From Pseudomonas sp. 10S4 (lineage in GTDB: Bacteria; Pseudomonadota; Gammaproteobacteria; Pseudomonadales; Pseudomonadaceae): DNA of 64,000 nt. Each line of letters begins with the position of its first letter. The stretch's first letter is position 1. Location of the stretch: the NCBI RefSeq assembly GCF_034344865.1, contig NZ_CP133774.1:2790001-2854000 (forward strand), in the 5' to 3' direction. The notes beneath the pieces were generated by a model. The model did not search any database and was not told the origin of the DNA. It saw nothing but the letters and a program-made list of their open reading frames with translations. Made by a program: the position numbers and the translations under genes. Positions 37,274 through 47,739 of this stretch are shown one piece after another.

Positions 37274-38214
37274 TGGCCAAGATTTTAACCCTGACCCTCA
37301 ACCCGGCGCTGGACCTGACCGTCCAGTTGCCACGGTTGGAACCCGGTCAGGTCAACCGCAGTGACGAGATGCACACCCACGCCGCTGGCAAAGGCGTGAA
37401 CGTGGCCCAGGTGCTGGCCGATCTCGGGCATCAACTGACGGTCAGCGGTTTTCTCGGTGAAGACAATCTTCAGGCGTTTGAAACCCTGTTCGTCAAACGC
37501 GGTTTTGTCGACGCGTTCATTCGCGTGCCAGGAGAGACTCGCAGCAACATCAAACTGGCGGAAAGCGACGGGCGCATCACCGATATCAACGGCCCAGGCC
37601 CGCAAGTCAGTGAAGCGGCGCAGCAAGCGTTGCTGGACCGACTGGATCAGATCGCGCCGGGGCATGATGCCGTTGTCGTCGCCGGTAGCCTGCCGCGAGG
37701 CGTTAGCCCGCAATGGTTGCAGGCGTTGATCGCTCGCTTGAAAAACCTCGGTTTGAACGTGGCGCTGGACACCAGCGGTGAAGCATTGCGTGCAGGGCTG
37801 GCGGCCGGTCCATGGCTGATCAAACCCAACACCGAAGAGCTTGCGGATGCGCTCGGTTGCGAAGTGATTTGCGTAGCTGCACAAGCCAAAGCCGCGAGCC
37901 GCTTGCACGCTCAAGGTATCGAGCATGTGGTGATTTCCCACGGCGCCGAAGGGGTGAACTGGTTCAGTGTCGGCGCGGCGATGCATGCCACGCCGCCCAA
38001 GGTCAGTGTGGCCAGCACGGTGGGTGCGGGCGATTCGTTGCTGGCCGGCATGCTTCACGGTTTGCTCAGTGCCGACACGCCTGAACAGACCCTGCGCACC
38101 GCCACGGCGATTGCCGCGATGGCCGTCACGCAGATCGGTTTCGGCATCAGTGATGCCGCGCAATTGGCGCAGCTCGAACAGGGCGTGCGCGTGCGCCTCC
38201 TGACAGAACAATAA
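37273..38214 (+). CDS. fruK: 1-phosphofructokinase
   Basis: Phosphorylates fructose-1-phosphate, made by FruA, to fructose-1,6-bisphosphate. The 313-residue PfkB-family kinase has the substrate segment ILTLTLNPALDLTV at the start, the GKGVNVAQVL glycine motif, and the catalytic base aspartate in VGAGDSLLAGML (about residue 254). It overlaps fruB by one base and is 11 bp from fruA. Confidence 0.96.
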   Translation: MAKILTLTLNPALDLTVQLPRLEPGQVNRSDEMHTHAAGKGVNVAQVLADLGHQLTVSGFLGEDNLQAFETLFVKRGFVDAFIRVPGETRSNIKLAESDGRITDINGPGPQVSEAAQQALLDRLDQIAPGHDAVVVAGSLPRGVSPQWLQALIARLKNLGLNVALDTSGEALRAGLAAGPWLIKPNTEELADALGCEVICVAAQAKAASRLHAQGIEHVVISHGAEGVNWFSVGAAMHATPPKVSVASTVGAGDSLLAGMLHGLLSADTPEQTLRTATAIAAMAVTQIGFGISDAAQLAQLEQGVRVRLLTEQ

Positions 38215-38225
38215 GAGGGGTTGTC

Positions 38226-39965
38226 ATGAAGTTAGCCATTGTTACGGCCTGCCCGAACGGTATGGTCACCAGTGTGCTGTGCGCGCGGTTGCTTGACGCC
38301 GCCGCCCAGCGTCAGGGCTGGAGCACTTGCGTCGAAGTGAACGACGCGGCACATCCGGAACGCCAGTTGTCGGCGGCCACCATTGAGTCCGCCGAATGGG
38401 TGCTGCTGGTGACCAGCGCGCCAGTGGACATGGCCCGATTCGTCGGCAAACGCGTATTCCGCAGCACCCCGGCCCAGGCCCTGCAAGACGTTGAAGTCGT
38501 GCTGCGCCGTGGCGCGGAAGAGGCCGAGATTTACGTCGCCGCTGAAGCAGTCGCCGAGCCTGTCGTGGCCGCTAAAAACGCCCCGCGCCTGGTCGCGATC
38601 ACCGCGTGCCCGACCGGTGTTGCCCACACCTTCATGGCTGCCGAAGCCTTGCAGCAAGCGGCCAAGCGTCTGGGCTACGACCTGCAAGTGGAAACCCAGG
38701 GCTCGGTCGGCGCGCGCAATCCGCTGAGTGCCGCAGCGATTGCCGATGCTGACGTGGTGCTGCTGGCTTGCGATATCGAAGTCGCCACCGAGCGTTTCGC
38801 CGGCAAGAAGATTTACCGTTGTGGCACTGGCATCGCGTTGAAACAAGCCGAAGCCACGCTCAACAAAGCCCTGGCCGAAGGCAAGCAGGAAACCGCTTCG
38901 AGCGGCGCCAAAGGCCCGGCCAAGCAAGAGAAGACCGGCGTCTACAAACACCTGCTGACCGGTGTGTCGTTCATGCTGCCGATGGTGGTGGCGGGCGGGT
39001 TGATGATCGCGCTGTCGTTTGTGTTCGGCATCACCGCGTTCAAGGAACCGGGCACGCTGGCGGCCGCGCTGATGCAGATCGGCGGCGAGACTGCGTTCAA
39101 GTTGATGGTGCCGTTGCTGGCGGGCTACATCGCTTACTCCATTGCCGACCGTCCGGGCCTGGCGCCGGGGATGATTGGTGGCTTGCTCGCGAGTACCTTG
39201 GGCGCCGGTTTTATCGGCGGGATCGTTGCCGGTTTCATCGCCGGTTACGCGGCCCAGGCGATCAATCGTTATGCGCGGTTGCCGCAGAGCCTTGAAGCGC
39301 TGAAACCGATTCTGATCATCCCGTTGCTGGCGAGTCTGTTCACCGGGTTAGTGATGATCTACGTGGTCGGCAAACCGGTGGCGGGGATGCTCGAAGCGTT
39401 GACGCATTTCCTCGACAGCATGGGAACCACCAACGCGATTCTGCTCGGTGTGTTGCTCGGCGGCATGATGTGCGTCGACCTCGGCGGACCGATCAACAAG
39501 GCTGCTTACGCGTTCTCGGTCGGGCTGTTGGCGTCGCAGAGTTATGCACCGATGGCCGCGACCATGGCCGCCGGTATGGTGCCGCCGATTGGTCTTGGGA
39601 TTGCGACGTTTATTGCCCGGCGAAAATTTGCCCAGACCGAGCGCGAGGCCGGTAAAGCGGCGTTGGTGTTGGGGCTGTGCTTTATCTCTGAAGGCGCGAT
39701 TCCGTTTGCCGCCAAAGACCCGTTGCGGGTGATTCCGGCGAGCATTGCTGGCGGCGCGCTGACCGGTGCGTTGTCGATGTACTTCGGCTGCAAGTTGATG
39801 GCACCGCACGGCGGGTTGTTCGTGCTGATGATCCCGAATGCGATCAACCATGCGCTGCTTTATTTGCTGGCGATTGTGGCGGGGAGTTTGCTGACTGCGG
39901 TGGCGTACGCGGTGCTCAAGCGACCGGAAGTGGTGGAGTTGGCTCTGGAACCAGCCAAGGCCTGA
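38226..39965 (+). CDS. fruA: Fructose PTS permease EIIBC
   Basis: Inner-membrane permease that imports and phosphorylates fructose to fructose-1-phosphate. The 579-residue protein has two EIIB-type domains: the first (VTACPNGMV, Cys about residue 9) probably degenerate, the second with the phospho-Cys in ITACPTGVAHT (about 128). Then an EIIC domain of about 8-10 membrane segments runs from about residue 240 to the end. The typical MCVDLGGPINKAAY loop is present. It ends fruBKA. Confidence 0.96.
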   Translation: MKLAIVTACPNGMVTSVLCARLLDAAAQRQGWSTCVEVNDAAHPERQLSAATIESAEWVLLVTSAPVDMARFVGKRVFRSTPAQALQDVEVVLRRGAEEAEIYVAAEAVAEPVVAAKNAPRLVAITACPTGVAHTFMAAEALQQAAKRLGYDLQVETQGSVGARNPLSAAAIADADVVLLACDIEVATERFAGKKIYRCGTGIALKQAEATLNKALAEGKQETASSGAKGPAKQEKTGVYKHLLTGVSFMLPMVVAGGLMIALSFVFGITAFKEPGTLAAALMQIGGETAFKLMVPLLAGYIAYSIADRPGLAPGMIGGLLASTLGAGFIGGIVAGFIAGYAAQAINRYARLPQSLEALKPILIIPLLASLFTGLVMIYVVGKPVAGMLEALTHFLDSMGTTNAILLGVLLGGMMCVDLGGPINKAAYAFSVGLLASQSYAPMAATMAAGMVPPIGLGIATFIARRKFAQTEREAGKAALVLGLCFISEGAIPFAAKDPLRVIPASIAGGALTGALSMYFGCKLMAPHGGLFVLMIPNAINHALLYLLAIVAGSLLTAVAYAVLKRPEVVELALEPAKA

Positions 39966-39972
39966 CACCCAG

Positions 39973-40070
39973 CCCCTGTGGGAGCGAGCTTGCTCGCGAT
40001 GACGGTTTAACATTCAGCATTGATGTTGTCTGACACGCCGCTATCGCGAGCAAGCTCGCTCCCACAGGGG
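39973..40070. repeat. REP doublet (REPIN)
   Basis: A near-symmetrical pair of REP copies with outer arms CCCCTGTGGGAGCGAGC and their complement, lying after fruA. Confidence 0.9.
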
Positions 40071-40132
40071 ATCGCGTTTCACACGGGCGTCATGCGCACA
40101 TGCTTTAGTTTCCCTTTTACAGGGAGAACACC

Positions 40133-41677
40133 ATGAGCGAATTCAACCTCGGTCGCCGTCGTGTCATGCAAGCGGTCGGCGCTGGTTTGTTGCTGCCGGG
40201 CCTGGCCCCGGCGGTGATTGCCTCGGTCCAGGATCGGCCGCAACTCACCGACGGCGTGCAGTCCGGCGATCTACTGGGCGACCGAGCGATGGTCTGGAGT
40301 CGCAGCGACCGTCCGGCGCGGATGGTGGTGGAATGGGACACCCGCAGCCTGTTCACCAACCCGCGTCGTTTTGTCTCGCCACTGGCAGACGCCCGCACCG
40401 ATTTCACCGCTCGAGTTGAACTCAATGGGCTGCCAGATGCCGACCAGGCGATTTTCTATCGAGTGCACTTCGAAGACGCCCAAAGTGGTGCCGCCAGTGA
40501 ACCCTGGTTCGGCCACTTGCGCAGCGTGCCGACGGCCCGTCGCGACATTCGTTTTGTCTGGAGCGGCGACACCGTCGGCCAGGGCTTCGGCATCAACCCG
40601 GACATCGGTGGCATGCGCATCTACGAAGCCATGCGCCTGCGCCTGCCGGACTTCTTTATCCACAGCGGCGACACCATCTACGCCGACGGCCCGGTGCCGG
40701 CACAGCTTGTTACTGAAAGTGGTCGGGTGTGGCGCAACATCACCAGCGAAGCCAAGAGCAAAGTCGCCGAAACCCTCGACGAATATCGCGGCAACTATCG
40801 CTACAACCTGATGGACGAAAACATCCGCCGCTTCAACGCTGAAGTGCCGCAGATCTGGCAGTGGGACGACCATGAGGTGGTCAACAACTGGTCGCCGGGC
40901 AAGCAGTTGGACGACCGCTACAAGAGCAAAGATATCCACAGCCTGGTCGGCCGCGCGCGGCAGGCCTGGCTCGAATACGCGCCGATGCGTTTGCAAGCCG
41001 CCGACAACGGCGGACGGATTTATCGCAAGCTCAGTTACGGGCCGATGCTTGATGTGTTCGTGCTCGACATGCGCAGTTATCGTGGGGCGAATGACGACAA
41101 CCTGGGCGGGGAGAAGCCGTTCCTCGGCCGCGAGCAACTGGACTGGTTGAAGGCCTCGTTGAAAGCTTCAAACGCGCAATGGAAAGTGATCGCGGCCGAC
41201 ATGCCGATTGGTCTCGGTGTGCCCGATGGTGAAGTCAGCCCAGGTGTCACCCGTTGGGAAGCGGTGGCCAATGGTGACCCGGGACCGGCTCAGGGCCGCG
41301 AGCTGGAAATCGCCGAGTTGCTCGGTTTTCTGCGCGCCCAGCAAGTGCGCAATTTCGTCTTCCTGACTGCGGATGTGCATTACTGCGCTGCGCATCACTA
41401 TCACCCGGAGCGTGCGGCGTTTCAGGATTTTGAGCCGTTTTGGGAGTTTGTCGCCGGGCCGTTGAATGCCGGGAGCTTCGGGCCTAATCCGCTGGATAAA
41501 ACCTTTGGGCCGCAAGTGGTGTTCGAGAAAGCACCACCGGCGCAGAACACCTCGCCATTTGCCGGGTTTCAGTTTTTTGGCGAGGTGAATATTGATGGGC
41601 AGAGCGGGGAGATGAGTGTGGTGTTGCGGGATTTGGATGGGGTGAGTGTGTTTGAGCAGAAGCTGGCGCCGGTTTGA
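40133..41677 (+). CDS. Tat-exported alkaline phosphatase PhoD family
   Basis: Secreted phosphatase/phosphodiesterase of the PhoD type (calcium/iron dependent in the characterised members). The 514-residue protein has a twin-arginine signal (GRRRVMQAVGAG, about residues 7-18) cleaved near AVIAS. The metallophosphatase body carries FVWSGDTVGQG (about 142-152), FIHSGDTIYADGP (about 177-189), WDDHEVVNNWS (about 242-252) and FLTADVHYCAAHH (about 406-418). Substrate unknown. It ends 27 bp before a REP doublet. Confidence 0.9.
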   Translation: MSEFNLGRRRVMQAVGAGLLLPGLAPAVIASVQDRPQLTDGVQSGDLLGDRAMVWSRSDRPARMVVEWDTRSLFTNPRRFVSPLADARTDFTARVELNGLPDADQAIFYRVHFEDAQSGAASEPWFGHLRSVPTARRDIRFVWSGDTVGQGFGINPDIGGMRIYEAMRLRLPDFFIHSGDTIYADGPVPAQLVTESGRVWRNITSEAKSKVAETLDEYRGNYRYNLMDENIRRFNAEVPQIWQWDDHEVVNNWSPGKQLDDRYKSKDIHSLVGRARQAWLEYAPMRLQAADNGGRIYRKLSYGPMLDVFVLDMRSYRGANDDNLGGEKPFLGREQLDWLKASLKASNAQWKVIAADMPIGLGVPDGEVSPGVTRWEAVANGDPGPAQGRELEIAELLGFLRAQQVRNFVFLTADVHYCAAHHYHPERAAFQDFEPFWEFVAGPLNAGSFGPNPLDKTFGPQVVFEKAPPAQNTSPFAGFQFFGEVNIDGQSGEMSVVLRDLDGVSVFEQKLAPV

Positions 41678-41704
41678 TACTTTCAGGCAGGGCGTAGATC
41701 AACG

Positions 41705-41792
41705 GTGGGAGCGGGCTTGCTCGCGATGACGGCTCAACATTCAACAGAGATGTTGGCTGTCAGACCGCTTTCGCGAGCAAGCCCGCTCCCAC
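41705..41792. repeat. REP doublet (REPIN)
   Basis: Inverted copies of GTGGGAGCGGGCTTGCTCGC, between the convergent phosphatase and the PepSY/flavoreductase genes. Confidence 0.9.
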
Positions 41793-41807
41793 AGGGAGGG
41801 TGTGTTT

Positions 41808-44402
41808 TCAGTAAACGTCGCGGCGGTAGCGGCCTTGTTCGATCAATCGATCGACTTCTTCGATCCCCAGCACTTGGTTGAGCACGTGATCCACGCCCGA
41901 AGCCATGCCTTGCAAGCTGCCGCAGATGTAGATCACGGCGCCGTCGGCCAGCCATTTTTTCAGCTCGGCGGCGGATTCGCGCAGGCGATCCTGGACGTAG
42001 ATTTTCTCGGCCTGATCCCGGGAAAACACTAGGTCCAGCCGCTCCAGGTCACCTTCAATCAGCCAACCTTCCAGCTCATCGCGACACAGGAAGTCGTGCT
42101 CGCGATTGCGCTCGCCAAACAACAGCCAATGCCGTTGCTGCCCATCGGCAATCCGCGCCTTGAGCAAACTGCGCAGCCCGGCGAGGCCCGTGCCGTTGCC
42201 CAGCAGGATCATCGGCACCGGTTCGTTCGGCAGGTGGAAACCGCTGTTGCGCCGTACCCGCAAACTGATGCTGCCGCCCACTGGGGCGTGTTCGGTCAGC
42301 CAGCCGGAGCCGATGCCGAGACTGCCGTCGGGATGCAGTTCCTGGCGCACGATCAGTTCCAGCACGCCGTCGGCGGCAATCGAAGCAATCGAGTATTCAC
42401 GCATCGCCAACGGCACCAACGCCTGCACCAATGCCTGGGCGTGCAGACCAACCAGATGTGCCCGGTTTTCGGGCAGTTGTCGACTGGCGAGGGCTTGATC
42501 CAGCGGTTGCGAGAGGCCGTCGAGTTCTACACTGGCCCGGCCATCAATCCCCAAGCCATCGAGGAAATGCTCGATCGCCCACGTGCAATTGCGCGGCATG
42601 ACTTCCACCAGATCACCGGCCAGCCAACTGCTGGTGCTTGGGGCAATCAGACCCACCAAGTACACCGGCGAGCCGCAGCTGTCCGGGTTGAGCAGTTCGC
42701 GCCGGGCCAGCGTCCAGTTGTCGTAGCTGGGCGCTTGCCAGGTATCCACAGGCGCCTGTCCGGTCAGCAGGCCAAGTTGCTGCTGCCAGTGACGCAAGGC
42801 GTAGGGGTCGCCGCTGTCGACTTCCACCGGGGCAAACAGGGTCTTGCCGCCGTGTTCGCCGAGCCAGGTGTGCAAGCGCCGGGCGAAGCCGCAGAAGTGC
42901 TGATACTGTCGATCACCGAGACCAAGCACCGCGTAGTTCAAACTCTCAAGGCTCAACGCCCGACCCAGCACTTTGCGCTCAAAACCACGGGCGCTGTCCG
43001 GTGCTTCGCCGTCGCCGAAGGTGCTGACCACGAACAGTGCATTGCTCGAATCACGCAGATCCTGTTCGCTGACATTCGCCAGCGGCTGCACCTTCACCGG
43101 CAAGCCTGCGGCCTGCAATTGCCCGGCAGTCTGCCAAGCCAATTGCTCGGCAAACCCGCTCTGACTGGCGAAGCCGATCAGCCAGGCAGGTGCGTCGCCG
43201 CCCGGTTGCACCAGGCCTTTGCGCGCGTCCTTGATCTGACGCTTTTTGCGTCGACGATCCAGGTACAGCAACCAGCCCGTGACGAAAAACAGCGGCATGG
43301 TCAGCGCGGTGATCGTCAGGATGATCCGCCCGACAATGCCGAAGTAACTGCCCGTGTGCAGCGCATAAATGCTGGTCAGCAATTGCGCCTTGAGGCTCTT
43401 GTCACTGTAGCGATCATGACGTTTGGTGATCCCGGTCGCCGGATCCAGGGTGATCTGGTTCAGCGCGCGGTCATGGGGCGAGGTATTCAACAGGTAGAAC
43501 ACCGTGGCCGGTTGGCCAGCCACCGGCGGCATGCGGATGTTGTAGGCGGACAGGTGCGGGCCGGCGGCGCTGTAGATGCTGCTCCACATCGCGGCGTAAT
43601 CGGCAGTCGGTGCAGGACCGCTCGGCGCCGGCCCGCGGTTGCGAACCCGCTCGTTTTGCGGTGCGTCGGACAGCAGTTTGGTCAGGCCTTGGTTGTACCA
43701 CTCATAAGACCAGGACAACCCGGTCAGCGCGGCCAAGAGGTAAAACACCAGGCACCAGGTGCCCGCCACCGAGTGCAAGTCCCAGTTGAAGCTGCGGCCC
43801 TTTTTCTTCCAGTCCAGGGTCAGCCAGGCTCGCCAGTTCTTCCATTGGCGCGGCCAGCGCAGGTACAGGCCTGAGAGGCAGAAAAACACCAGGATCAACG
43901 TGCACGCGCCAGTGATTTGCCGCCCGGTATCGCCCATCGCAAGGAAGCGGTGCAATTGCAGCATCAGGCCGAAGAAGTCCTGGCCGGTGACGTCGCCCGT
44001 GAACTCGGCGGTGTACGGGTCGAAATAACGCATCTCGCCGCGACGCTCGCCCGGCGGCGCCGTGAAGATCACCCGCGCAGCGTTGCCGCTGTCGGTCTCG
44101 ACCCAGAGCATCGAGACTTTTTTGCCGGATGCGGCTTCGATGCGCTCGACCAGTTCGGCGGGCGGGAGGACGCCGGCGACCTGTTTCTCGACCTGCAGCA
44201 CAGAGGGATTCAACGCCCGCAGGATTTCATCCTGAAACGACACCGTTGCTCCGGTGATGCCCATCAAGGCCAGGATCAGCCCGGCGCTGATGCCAAAAAA
44301 CCAGTGCAACTGGAACAGGGTTTTCTTCAACACGTCGCTCGCCTTGTTCGTTCGAAAGTAATCATCACGGCGCGCATTATGCCGTGGGTTGTCGAGAAAC
44401 AT
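41808..44402 (-). CDS. PepSY/flavodoxin reductase fusion, probable ferric-siderophore reductase (PiuB-like)
   Basis: A membrane flavoprotein of up to 864 residues. The N-terminal half (about 25-390) is a PepSY-associated membrane region with about four membrane helices (starting [17 protein letters not shown]). Then comes a flavodoxin domain (about 405-550; [26 protein letters not shown]) and a CysJ-type FAD/NADPH reductase ([32 protein letters not shown]). Electrons from NADPH through FAD/FMN to a periplasmic ferric ligand is the likely job, which fits the adjacent receptor; in P. aeruginosa the equivalent beside piuA is piuB (PA4513). The true start may be GTG 44333, better supported by homology than ATG 44402. 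Confidence 0.8.
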   Translation of the reverse strand: MFLDNPRHNARRDDYFRTNKASDVLKKTLFQLHWFFGISAGLILALMGITGATVSFQDEILRALNPSVLQVEKQVAGVLPPAELVERIEAASGKKVSMLWVETDSGNAARVIFTAPPGERRGEMRYFDPYTAEFTGDVTGQDFFGLMLQLHRFLAMGDTGRQITGACTLILVFFCLSGLYLRWPRQWKNWRAWLTLDWKKKGRSFNWDLHSVAGTWCLVFYLLAALTGLSWSYEWYNQGLTKLLSDAPQNERVRNRGPAPSGPAPTADYAAMWSSIYSAAGPHLSAYNIRMPPVAGQPATVFYLLNTSPHDRALNQITLDPATGITKRHDRYSDKSLKAQLLTSIYALHTGSYFGIVGRIILTITALTMPLFFVTGWLLYLDRRRKKRQIKDARKGLVQPGGDAPAWLIGFASQSGFAEQLAWQTAGQLQAAGLPVKVQPLANVSEQDLRDSSNALFVVSTFGDGEAPDSARGFERKVLGRALSLESLNYAVLGLGDRQYQHFCGFARRLHTWLGEHGGKTLFAPVEVDSGDPYALRHWQQQLGLLTGQAPVDTWQAPSYDNWTLARRELLNPDSCGSPVYLVGLIAPSTSSWLAGDLVEVMPRNCTWAIEHFLDGLGIDGRASVELDGLSQPLDQALASRQLPENRAHLVGLHAQALVQALVPLAMREYSIASIAADGVLELIVRQELHPDGSLGIGSGWLTEHAPVGGSISLRVRRNSGFHLPNEPVPMILLGNGTGLAGLRSLLKARIADGQQRHWLLFGERNREHDFLCRDELEGWLIEGDLERLDLVFSRDQAEKIYVQDRLRESAAELKKWLADGAVIYICGSLQGMASGVDHVLNQVLGIEEVDRLIEQGRYRRDVY

Positions 44403-44420
44403 TCTTTATTACGCACAAAA

Positions 44421-44446
44421 GCCCCGTTCACTTGGATGAACGGGGC
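44421..44446 (-). terminator. Terminator of the receptor gene
   Basis: GCCCCGTTCA and TGAACGGGGC form a 10-bp stem around CTTGGA. On the minus strand it is followed by TTTTGTG, fitting termination after piuA. Confidence 0.65.
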
Positions 44447-44480
44447 CTGTTGCTGATTACCGCCGTTGTCCGCACCCCAT

Positions 44481-44568
44481 GTGGAAGCGGGCTTGCTCGC
44501 GAAAGCGGTGTGTCAGGCAGCATTGATGTCGACTGACACTCCCTCTTCGCGAGCAAGCCCGCTCCCAC
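44481..44568. repeat. REP doublet (REPIN)
   Basis: Inverted REP copies (one with an A in place of G in GTGGAAGCGGG), between the PepSY gene start and the receptor stop. Confidence 0.88.
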
Positions 44569-44592
44569 AGGGGATTGCGGTGTGACCAGCAA

Positions 44593-46851
44593 TCAGAAGT
44601 GGAAGTTGGCGCTCAGCAGTGCAGTACGACCTGCTGCAACGTGGGCATAGTGCGTCTGGAACACCTGGTCAAAATAACGCTTGTCGGTCAGGTTCTGCAC
44701 GTTGAGTTGCAGGTCGACGTTTTTGGTCAGGGCGTAGCTGGCCATTGCGTCGTAACGCCAGTAGGACGGGATCTCCACCGAGTTGGCTACGTTGCCGAAC
44801 TGCGAATCGACGAAGGTCGCGCCGCCGCCGACGGTCAACTTTTCCGGGATCAGGTCGTAAGTCGACCACAGGGTGAAGTTGTTCCGTGGGGTGCTTGGCA
44901 TATGGTTGCCTTTGTCGGCCGCGAGGGTGGTCTTGACCACTTCGCTTTCCATGTAGGTGTAGCCGCCGAAGACTTTCCAGTTACGGGTCAGTTTGCCGGT
45001 GTAGGTCAGTTCCAGGCCGTTGACGGTTTGTTCGCCGTCCAGCACTTGGGTGGTGGCGCCGTCCGGATCGTCGATACGGGCGTTGGTTTTCTCGGTGCGG
45101 AACAGCGCAGCGGTCAGCGACAGGTCGTCACCGAAGAAGTCCCACTTGGTGCCGACTTCGTAGTTGCGGTTCTTTTCCGGCTCCAGGTCGCTGTTGTTCG
45201 CCGCCAGTTCCATGCTGCCGTTACCGCTGGTTTCACCGGCCGGGTTGCTGGAGGTGGAGTAGGCCGCGTACACGCTGCCGTTAGGCAACGGGTTGTAGAC
45301 CACGCCGATCTGGTAGTTCAGCAGGTCGCTGGTGTTCTCCCGGGAGAAACTGCCCGCTGGCGTGGTACGGCCCGCATTGGCGTAGCCGCTGGATTCTGTC
45401 TGGTAGTTGTCGTAACGCAGGCCCAGGTTCAGGGACCATTGTTCGTTGAACTTCAGGGTGTCGAACACATAGGCGGCAGCAGTTTTTGTGTCGGTGTCGG
45501 TGAAAGCGTTGCTGTCGGTGATGGTGCCCGACCAGTTATCCCCAGGCGTCGGCTTGTACAGGTTGGTGCAGTCGCCGGCGTTGAACAGCGCGCGGTTGCA
45601 CGTGGTGCCGCTGGCGGTCGAGGTCAGGATGTACGGGCGGTTGTGGGTGTCCTGATAAGAGAACTCCAGGCCGGTGACCAGGCTGTGTTCGATACCGGCG
45701 GTATTGAACTTGGCGCTCAGGTCGGTCTGGTTGACCCAGCCGCTGGACGTCGAGTTACGGCTTTTCGCGCCACGGTACACACTGCCGTTGGCCACGTTGC
45801 CCTTGCTGTCGTCAGGGTTGCTGACGATGTAGTCCAGGGTCGAACGGGACATGCGGAAACTGTTGGAAACGGTCAGGTCATCATTCAGATCGTGCTCGAT
45901 CTTGATGGTGCCGCTGTCATCACTGGTCTCACGATAGTCGCGACCGGTGAGGCCGTAGAAATTGTCGCGATTGACGTTGGCTGGTTTGTCGACCTGGTAC
46001 TTGCTGCGGTTCGGGCTGAGGGTCAACGGGATGCCGTAGTCCGGGATATCGTTGCTCTCGTTGTGGTAGTAACCGACGATCACGCGGGTGTCGGTGCCCA
46101 GGCCGAAGGAGAAGGTCGGCGCCACGCCCCAGCGGCTGACGTCCACGGCGTCACGCCCGGCGACGTTCGCTTCGTGCTTCATCAGGTTCAGGCGGAAAGC
46201 CGAGGTGTCGTTGATCTGCTGGTTCAGGTCGAGGGTGGTGCGCTTGGTCTGGTCCGAGCCCCAGGTGAAGCCGCCGTTGTAGAAATTGCCGAGTTTTGCG
46301 GTCTTGCTGATCAGGTTCAGGCTGCCACCGGTGGAGCCGGCGCCGGTGAAGGCCGAGCCTGGGCCTTTGCTGATTTCGACCGATTCAACGTCGAAGATCT
46401 CGCGGCTCTGGGACGCCGGATCGCGCATGCCGTCGATGAACACATCGCTTTCAGCGTTGAAGCCGCGAATAATCGGACGGTCGCCGGCCGGGTTGCCACC
46501 TTCGCCGGCACCAAAGGTGATGCCCGGCGTGGTGCGCAATGCGTCGACCAGACTGGTAGCGCCGGTGTCGCGGATCACTTGCTGCGGGATCACGGTCACG
46601 CTTTTTGGCGTTTCGCGAAGTGGCGCGGTGTACTTCTTGGAGGCCGAGGTATCGGTTTTGTAGGAGGTGTCTTCCTGGTCGCCAACAACGCTGGTGGCGT
46701 CGAGGGAAATCGCATTGCCCGGAGCCTTGTCGTCGGTCTTTTCAGCAGCGAAAACCATGTGGCCAGCGGAGCCGGCGGTGATCGCCATGCCAATCGCAGA
46801 GGCGAGCAAGCGCGGTGAACTGACGGGTGATTGTAGTTGTTGGCGTGACAT
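44593..46851 (-). CDS. piuA: TonB-dependent catecholate siderophore receptor (PiuA/Fiu type)
   Basis: Outer-membrane receptor for iron-catecholate compounds. The 752-residue protein starts MSRQQLQSPVSS (GGGGAGGGGAATTCAA precedes ATG 46851) with a signal peptide cleaved near VFA-AE. The plug domain (about 65-180) has the TonB-side RETPKSVTVIPQQVIRDTGAT and RPIIRGFNAES; the barrel runs to the terminal SANFHF with Phe last. PiuA/Fiu-type receptors also carry in siderophore-conjugated beta-lactams, as known for the family. A Fur site was sought upstream but not convincingly found. Confidence 0.92.
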   Translation of the reverse strand: MSRQQLQSPVSSPRLLASAIGMAITAGSAGHMVFAAEKTDDKAPGNAISLDATSVVGDQEDTSYKTDTSASKKYTAPLRETPKSVTVIPQQVIRDTGATSLVDALRTTPGITFGAGEGGNPAGDRPIIRGFNAESDVFIDGMRDPASQSREIFDVESVEISKGPGSAFTGAGSTGGSLNLISKTAKLGNFYNGGFTWGSDQTKRTTLDLNQQINDTSAFRLNLMKHEANVAGRDAVDVSRWGVAPTFSFGLGTDTRVIVGYYHNESNDIPDYGIPLTLSPNRSKYQVDKPANVNRDNFYGLTGRDYRETSDDSGTIKIEHDLNDDLTVSNSFRMSRSTLDYIVSNPDDSKGNVANGSVYRGAKSRNSTSSGWVNQTDLSAKFNTAGIEHSLVTGLEFSYQDTHNRPYILTSTASGTTCNRALFNAGDCTNLYKPTPGDNWSGTITDSNAFTDTDTKTAAAYVFDTLKFNEQWSLNLGLRYDNYQTESSGYANAGRTTPAGSFSRENTSDLLNYQIGVVYNPLPNGSVYAAYSTSSNPAGETSGNGSMELAANNSDLEPEKNRNYEVGTKWDFFGDDLSLTAALFRTEKTNARIDDPDGATTQVLDGEQTVNGLELTYTGKLTRNWKVFGGYTYMESEVVKTTLAADKGNHMPSTPRNNFTLWSTYDLIPEKLTVGGGATFVDSQFGNVANSVEIPSYWRYDAMASYALTKNVDLQLNVQNLTDKRYFDQVFQTHYAHVAAGRTALLSANFHF

Positions 46852-47058
46852 TTGAATTCCCCTCCCCAAGGATTTGAGGCCGCGGAATATAGGGTAAACA
46901 AGTATCTGTATCAATTGCGAAACGTTGCTATTCGTGACGAATTTACATTCTTTACAATTTGACCTTACGGTTTTTGGTGTCTCGTTCGTCTATGGGGTTT
47001 TACACGGGCAATAAGAATCAATACCATTGGCGCTCCTCTGTTTTCAGGTGTCGTCCCC

Positions 47059-47739
47059 ATGTTGCTGCACATTCCCGGCGTGTTCGCGAAAGAAGAAGTG
47101 CAGCGCATCCGTGAGGCGCTGGAACAGGCCGATTGGGCCGACGGCAAAATCACCGCCGGCTTTCAGTCGGCCAAGGCCAAGCACAACCTGCAACTGCCGG
47201 AAGGTCATCCGCTGGCCAAGGAAATCGGTGCGGCGATGCTTGAGCGGTTGTGGAAAAATCCACAGTTCATGTCAGCGGCGTTACCGAGCAAAGTCTTCCC
47301 ACCGTTGCTGAACTGTTACACGGCGGGCGGCAGTTTCGACTTCCACATCGACAACGCCGTGCGTCAGCCCAAGGGCAGCATCGAGCGCGTGCGCACCGAC
47401 CTGTCGGCGACGCTGTTCTTCAGCGAACCGGACGACTACGAAGGCGGTGAACTTGAAATCCAGGACACCTTCGGCACTCAACGCGTCAAGTTGCCCGCCG
47501 GCGACATGGTCCTGTACCCCGGCAGCAGCCTGCACAAGGTCAACGCCGTCACCCGGGGTACGCGCTATGCGTCGTTTTTCTGGACCCAAAGCCTGGTCCG
47601 CGAAGACAGCCAGCGCGCGTTGCTGTTCGAGATGGACGGGGCGATCCAGCAACTGACCCATGACATGCCCGACCACCCCTCACTGATTCGTCTGACCGGC
47701 ACTTATCACAACCTGTTGCGCCGCTGGGTCGAGGTATGA
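47059..47739 (+). CDS. piuC: Fe(II)/2-oxoglutarate-dependent dioxygenase PiuC (PKHD-type hydroxylase)
   Basis: Non-haem dioxygenase of the PKHD/YbiX family that accompanies the Fiu/PiuA receptors; its substrate is unknown. The 226-residue protein has the iron-binding HxD (His96, Asp98 in DFHIDNA), a distal His159 (SSLHKV) and Arg169 for 2-oxoglutarate (GTRYASFFW). The start at 47059 ([14 protein letters not shown]) follows a weak site. It diverges from piuA; the shared 207-bp gap should hold both promoters. The next gene overlaps its stop. Confidence 0.93.
   Translation: MLLHIPGVFAKEEVQRIREALEQADWADGKITAGFQSAKAKHNLQLPEGHPLAKEIGAAMLERLWKNPQFMSAALPSKVFPPLLNCYTAGGSFDFHIDNAVRQPKGSIERVRTDLSATLFFSEPDDYEGGELEIQDTFGTQRVKLPAGDMVLYPGSSLHKVNAVTRGTRYASFFWTQSLVREDSQRALLFEMDGAIQQLTHDMPDHPSLIRLTGTYHNLLRRWVEV

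Noticed and set aside
44575..46818. 747-codon plus-strand ORF opposite piuA
   Set aside because: Antisense shadow; composition (Gly/Val/Arg repeats without motifs) is not protein-like, and piuA has full receptor motifs.
46852..47058. Fur box between piuA and piuC
   Set aside because: No stretch matches the 19-bp consensus well enough; regulation by Fur is likely from function but the site could not be placed.
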